Below are positions 32,921 to 33,302 of a DNA stretch of 33,302 nt, piece after piece (position 1 is the stretch's first letter; the number at the start of each line of letters is the position of its first letter). A program made the translations under genes and the position numbers. The notes beneath the pieces were generated by a model, which made no database searches, was not told the DNA's origin, and saw only the letters and a program-made list of their open reading frames with translations. The DNA comes from Armatimonadota bacterium (GTDB lineage Bacteria; Armatimonadota; Chthonomonadetes; Chthonomonadales; JAMCWF01): positions 1-33,302 of the forward strand of contig JAMCWF010000005.1 of NCBI GenBank assembly GCA_023481295.1, written 5' to 3'.

Positions 32921-33168
32921 GTAACAGTTCTGCTCAGCGGGAATTTTTGGAGGGCGCTCGATTTCACCACCATCCTGATTTTCCCCCTGAGAGGTGGTAA
33001 AAAGATAGGGTCAAGCCTTGAAGGACAGCCGACGATCCCCATCCTCACCTTCCCCCTAGGAGGGGGAAGGGATTCACTCGCGGATAGTCTAATCCCCCTC
33101 CCCCTCAGAGGGGGAGGGTGGGGTGGATCGTGTAATCGAGAATGATTCCCGCAGGACTAAACTCATAC
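32921..33168. mobile_element. MITE-like element, family C copy 2 (248 bp)
   Basis: The left end GTAACAGTTCTGCTCAGCGG and the right end, read inward, GTATGAGTTTAGTCCTGCGG are imperfect inverted repeats that match copy 1 (12876-13060). The right halves agree closely (AATCGAGAATGATTCCCGCA against AATCAAGAATCATTCCCACA). This copy is 63 bp longer and contains two CCTCCCC/GGGGAGG palindromes (about 33044-33071 and 33092-33119). No target duplication was seen directly at its ends. Confidence 0.7.
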
Positions 33169-33180
33169 ATGCCCCTACGT

Positions 33181-33250
33181 ATTGCCTCATTTAAGAATCC
33201 ACACGAAATGATTTCATTGCCTCATTTAAAAAACCACACGAAATTATACT
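33181..33250 (+). repeat. Tandem repeat, two 35-bp units
   Basis: Units 33181-33215 and 33216-33250 both begin ATTGCCTCATTTAA and share CCACACGAAAT; six positions differ. They start 12 bp after the right end of the family C element. Two adjacent units with no spacer do not make a CRISPR array. Confidence 0.75.
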
Positions 33251-33302
33251 CCTGCTGCATCCCCCGCTGCCGTCTTCTGGTGGCTTTTAACTCCGGATAG
33301 CG

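Noticed and set aside
32725-33000. 91-residue plus-strand frame near the right edge
   Set aside because: It runs into the family C repeat, and its sequence (many Pro and Trp near GC tracts) looks like chance translation; no start signal.
33181-33250. CRISPR array
   Set aside because: There are only two adjacent units, no spacers between them, and no cas genes.

Overview
The window comes from a bacterial chromosome of roughly 50-55 % GC with short, largely minus-strand operons. No rRNA or tRNA gene and no CRISPR array was seen. Several genes recall Firmicutes or Armatimonadota: a MazG fused to a tetrapyrrole-methylase domain, a PrsA-like foldase lipoprotein, a SwrB-like membrane protein and a miaA-hfq-dapF cluster. 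The carbohydrate genes (DUF6807/PmoA-like, sugar-phosphate isomerase, URO-D family, amidohydrolase, DegT) are common in uncultured heterotrophs such as Armatimonadota or Poribacteria. This placement is inference; a soil or sediment metagenome bin is plausible.

Layout. Positions 1-557 hold the tail of an unknown gene and two MITE-like repeats. Minus-strand mutY and an S9 peptidase (558-4221) diverge from a small DUF4177 gene (4371-4577). Positions 4688-7348 look like a single integron-type gene cassette: a PvuII-like N4-cytosine methyltransferase, a HEAT-repeat protein (possible restriction partner) and a well-formed attC site at the 3' end. It sits just behind the stop codon of a UPF0173 hydrolase gene. 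Upstream of that is a minus-strand operon (11377 to 7352): acidic small protein, SwrB-like protein, PpiC/PrsA lipoprotein, YabN-MazG fusion, UPF0173. Two plus-strand genes follow: a secreted protein of unknown function and a YyaL/DUF255 thioredoxin-fold protein.

Positions 15310-22716 form a multidrug-efflux block on the minus strand. It starts at a strong sigma-70-type promoter: MarR regulator, DrrA/DrrB-type ABC exporter, an inserted MITE, an HlyD/EmrA adaptor and two tandem paralogous DHA2 (EmrB-type) transporters. Next come a sugar-phosphate isomerase/DUF6807 pair (22803-24795) and miaA-hfq-dapF (25010-27378). In this cluster a MITE separates hfq from dapF, and dapF is broken by a single-base frameshift. 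Positions 27505-32397 hold a URO-D family protein, an amidohydrolase overlapping a DegT aminotransferase, and a secreted protein that may be a TIM-barrel hydrolase. The last 900 bases have no credible gene but contain another MITE and a 35-bp tandem repeat.

The most notable signal is the lone attC-bearing cassette with a restriction-modification-like gene pair, placed between housekeeping genes with no integrase in view. Three families of short non-coding inverted-repeat elements, two copies each, are also visible; one copy has a near-perfect 8-bp flanking duplication.
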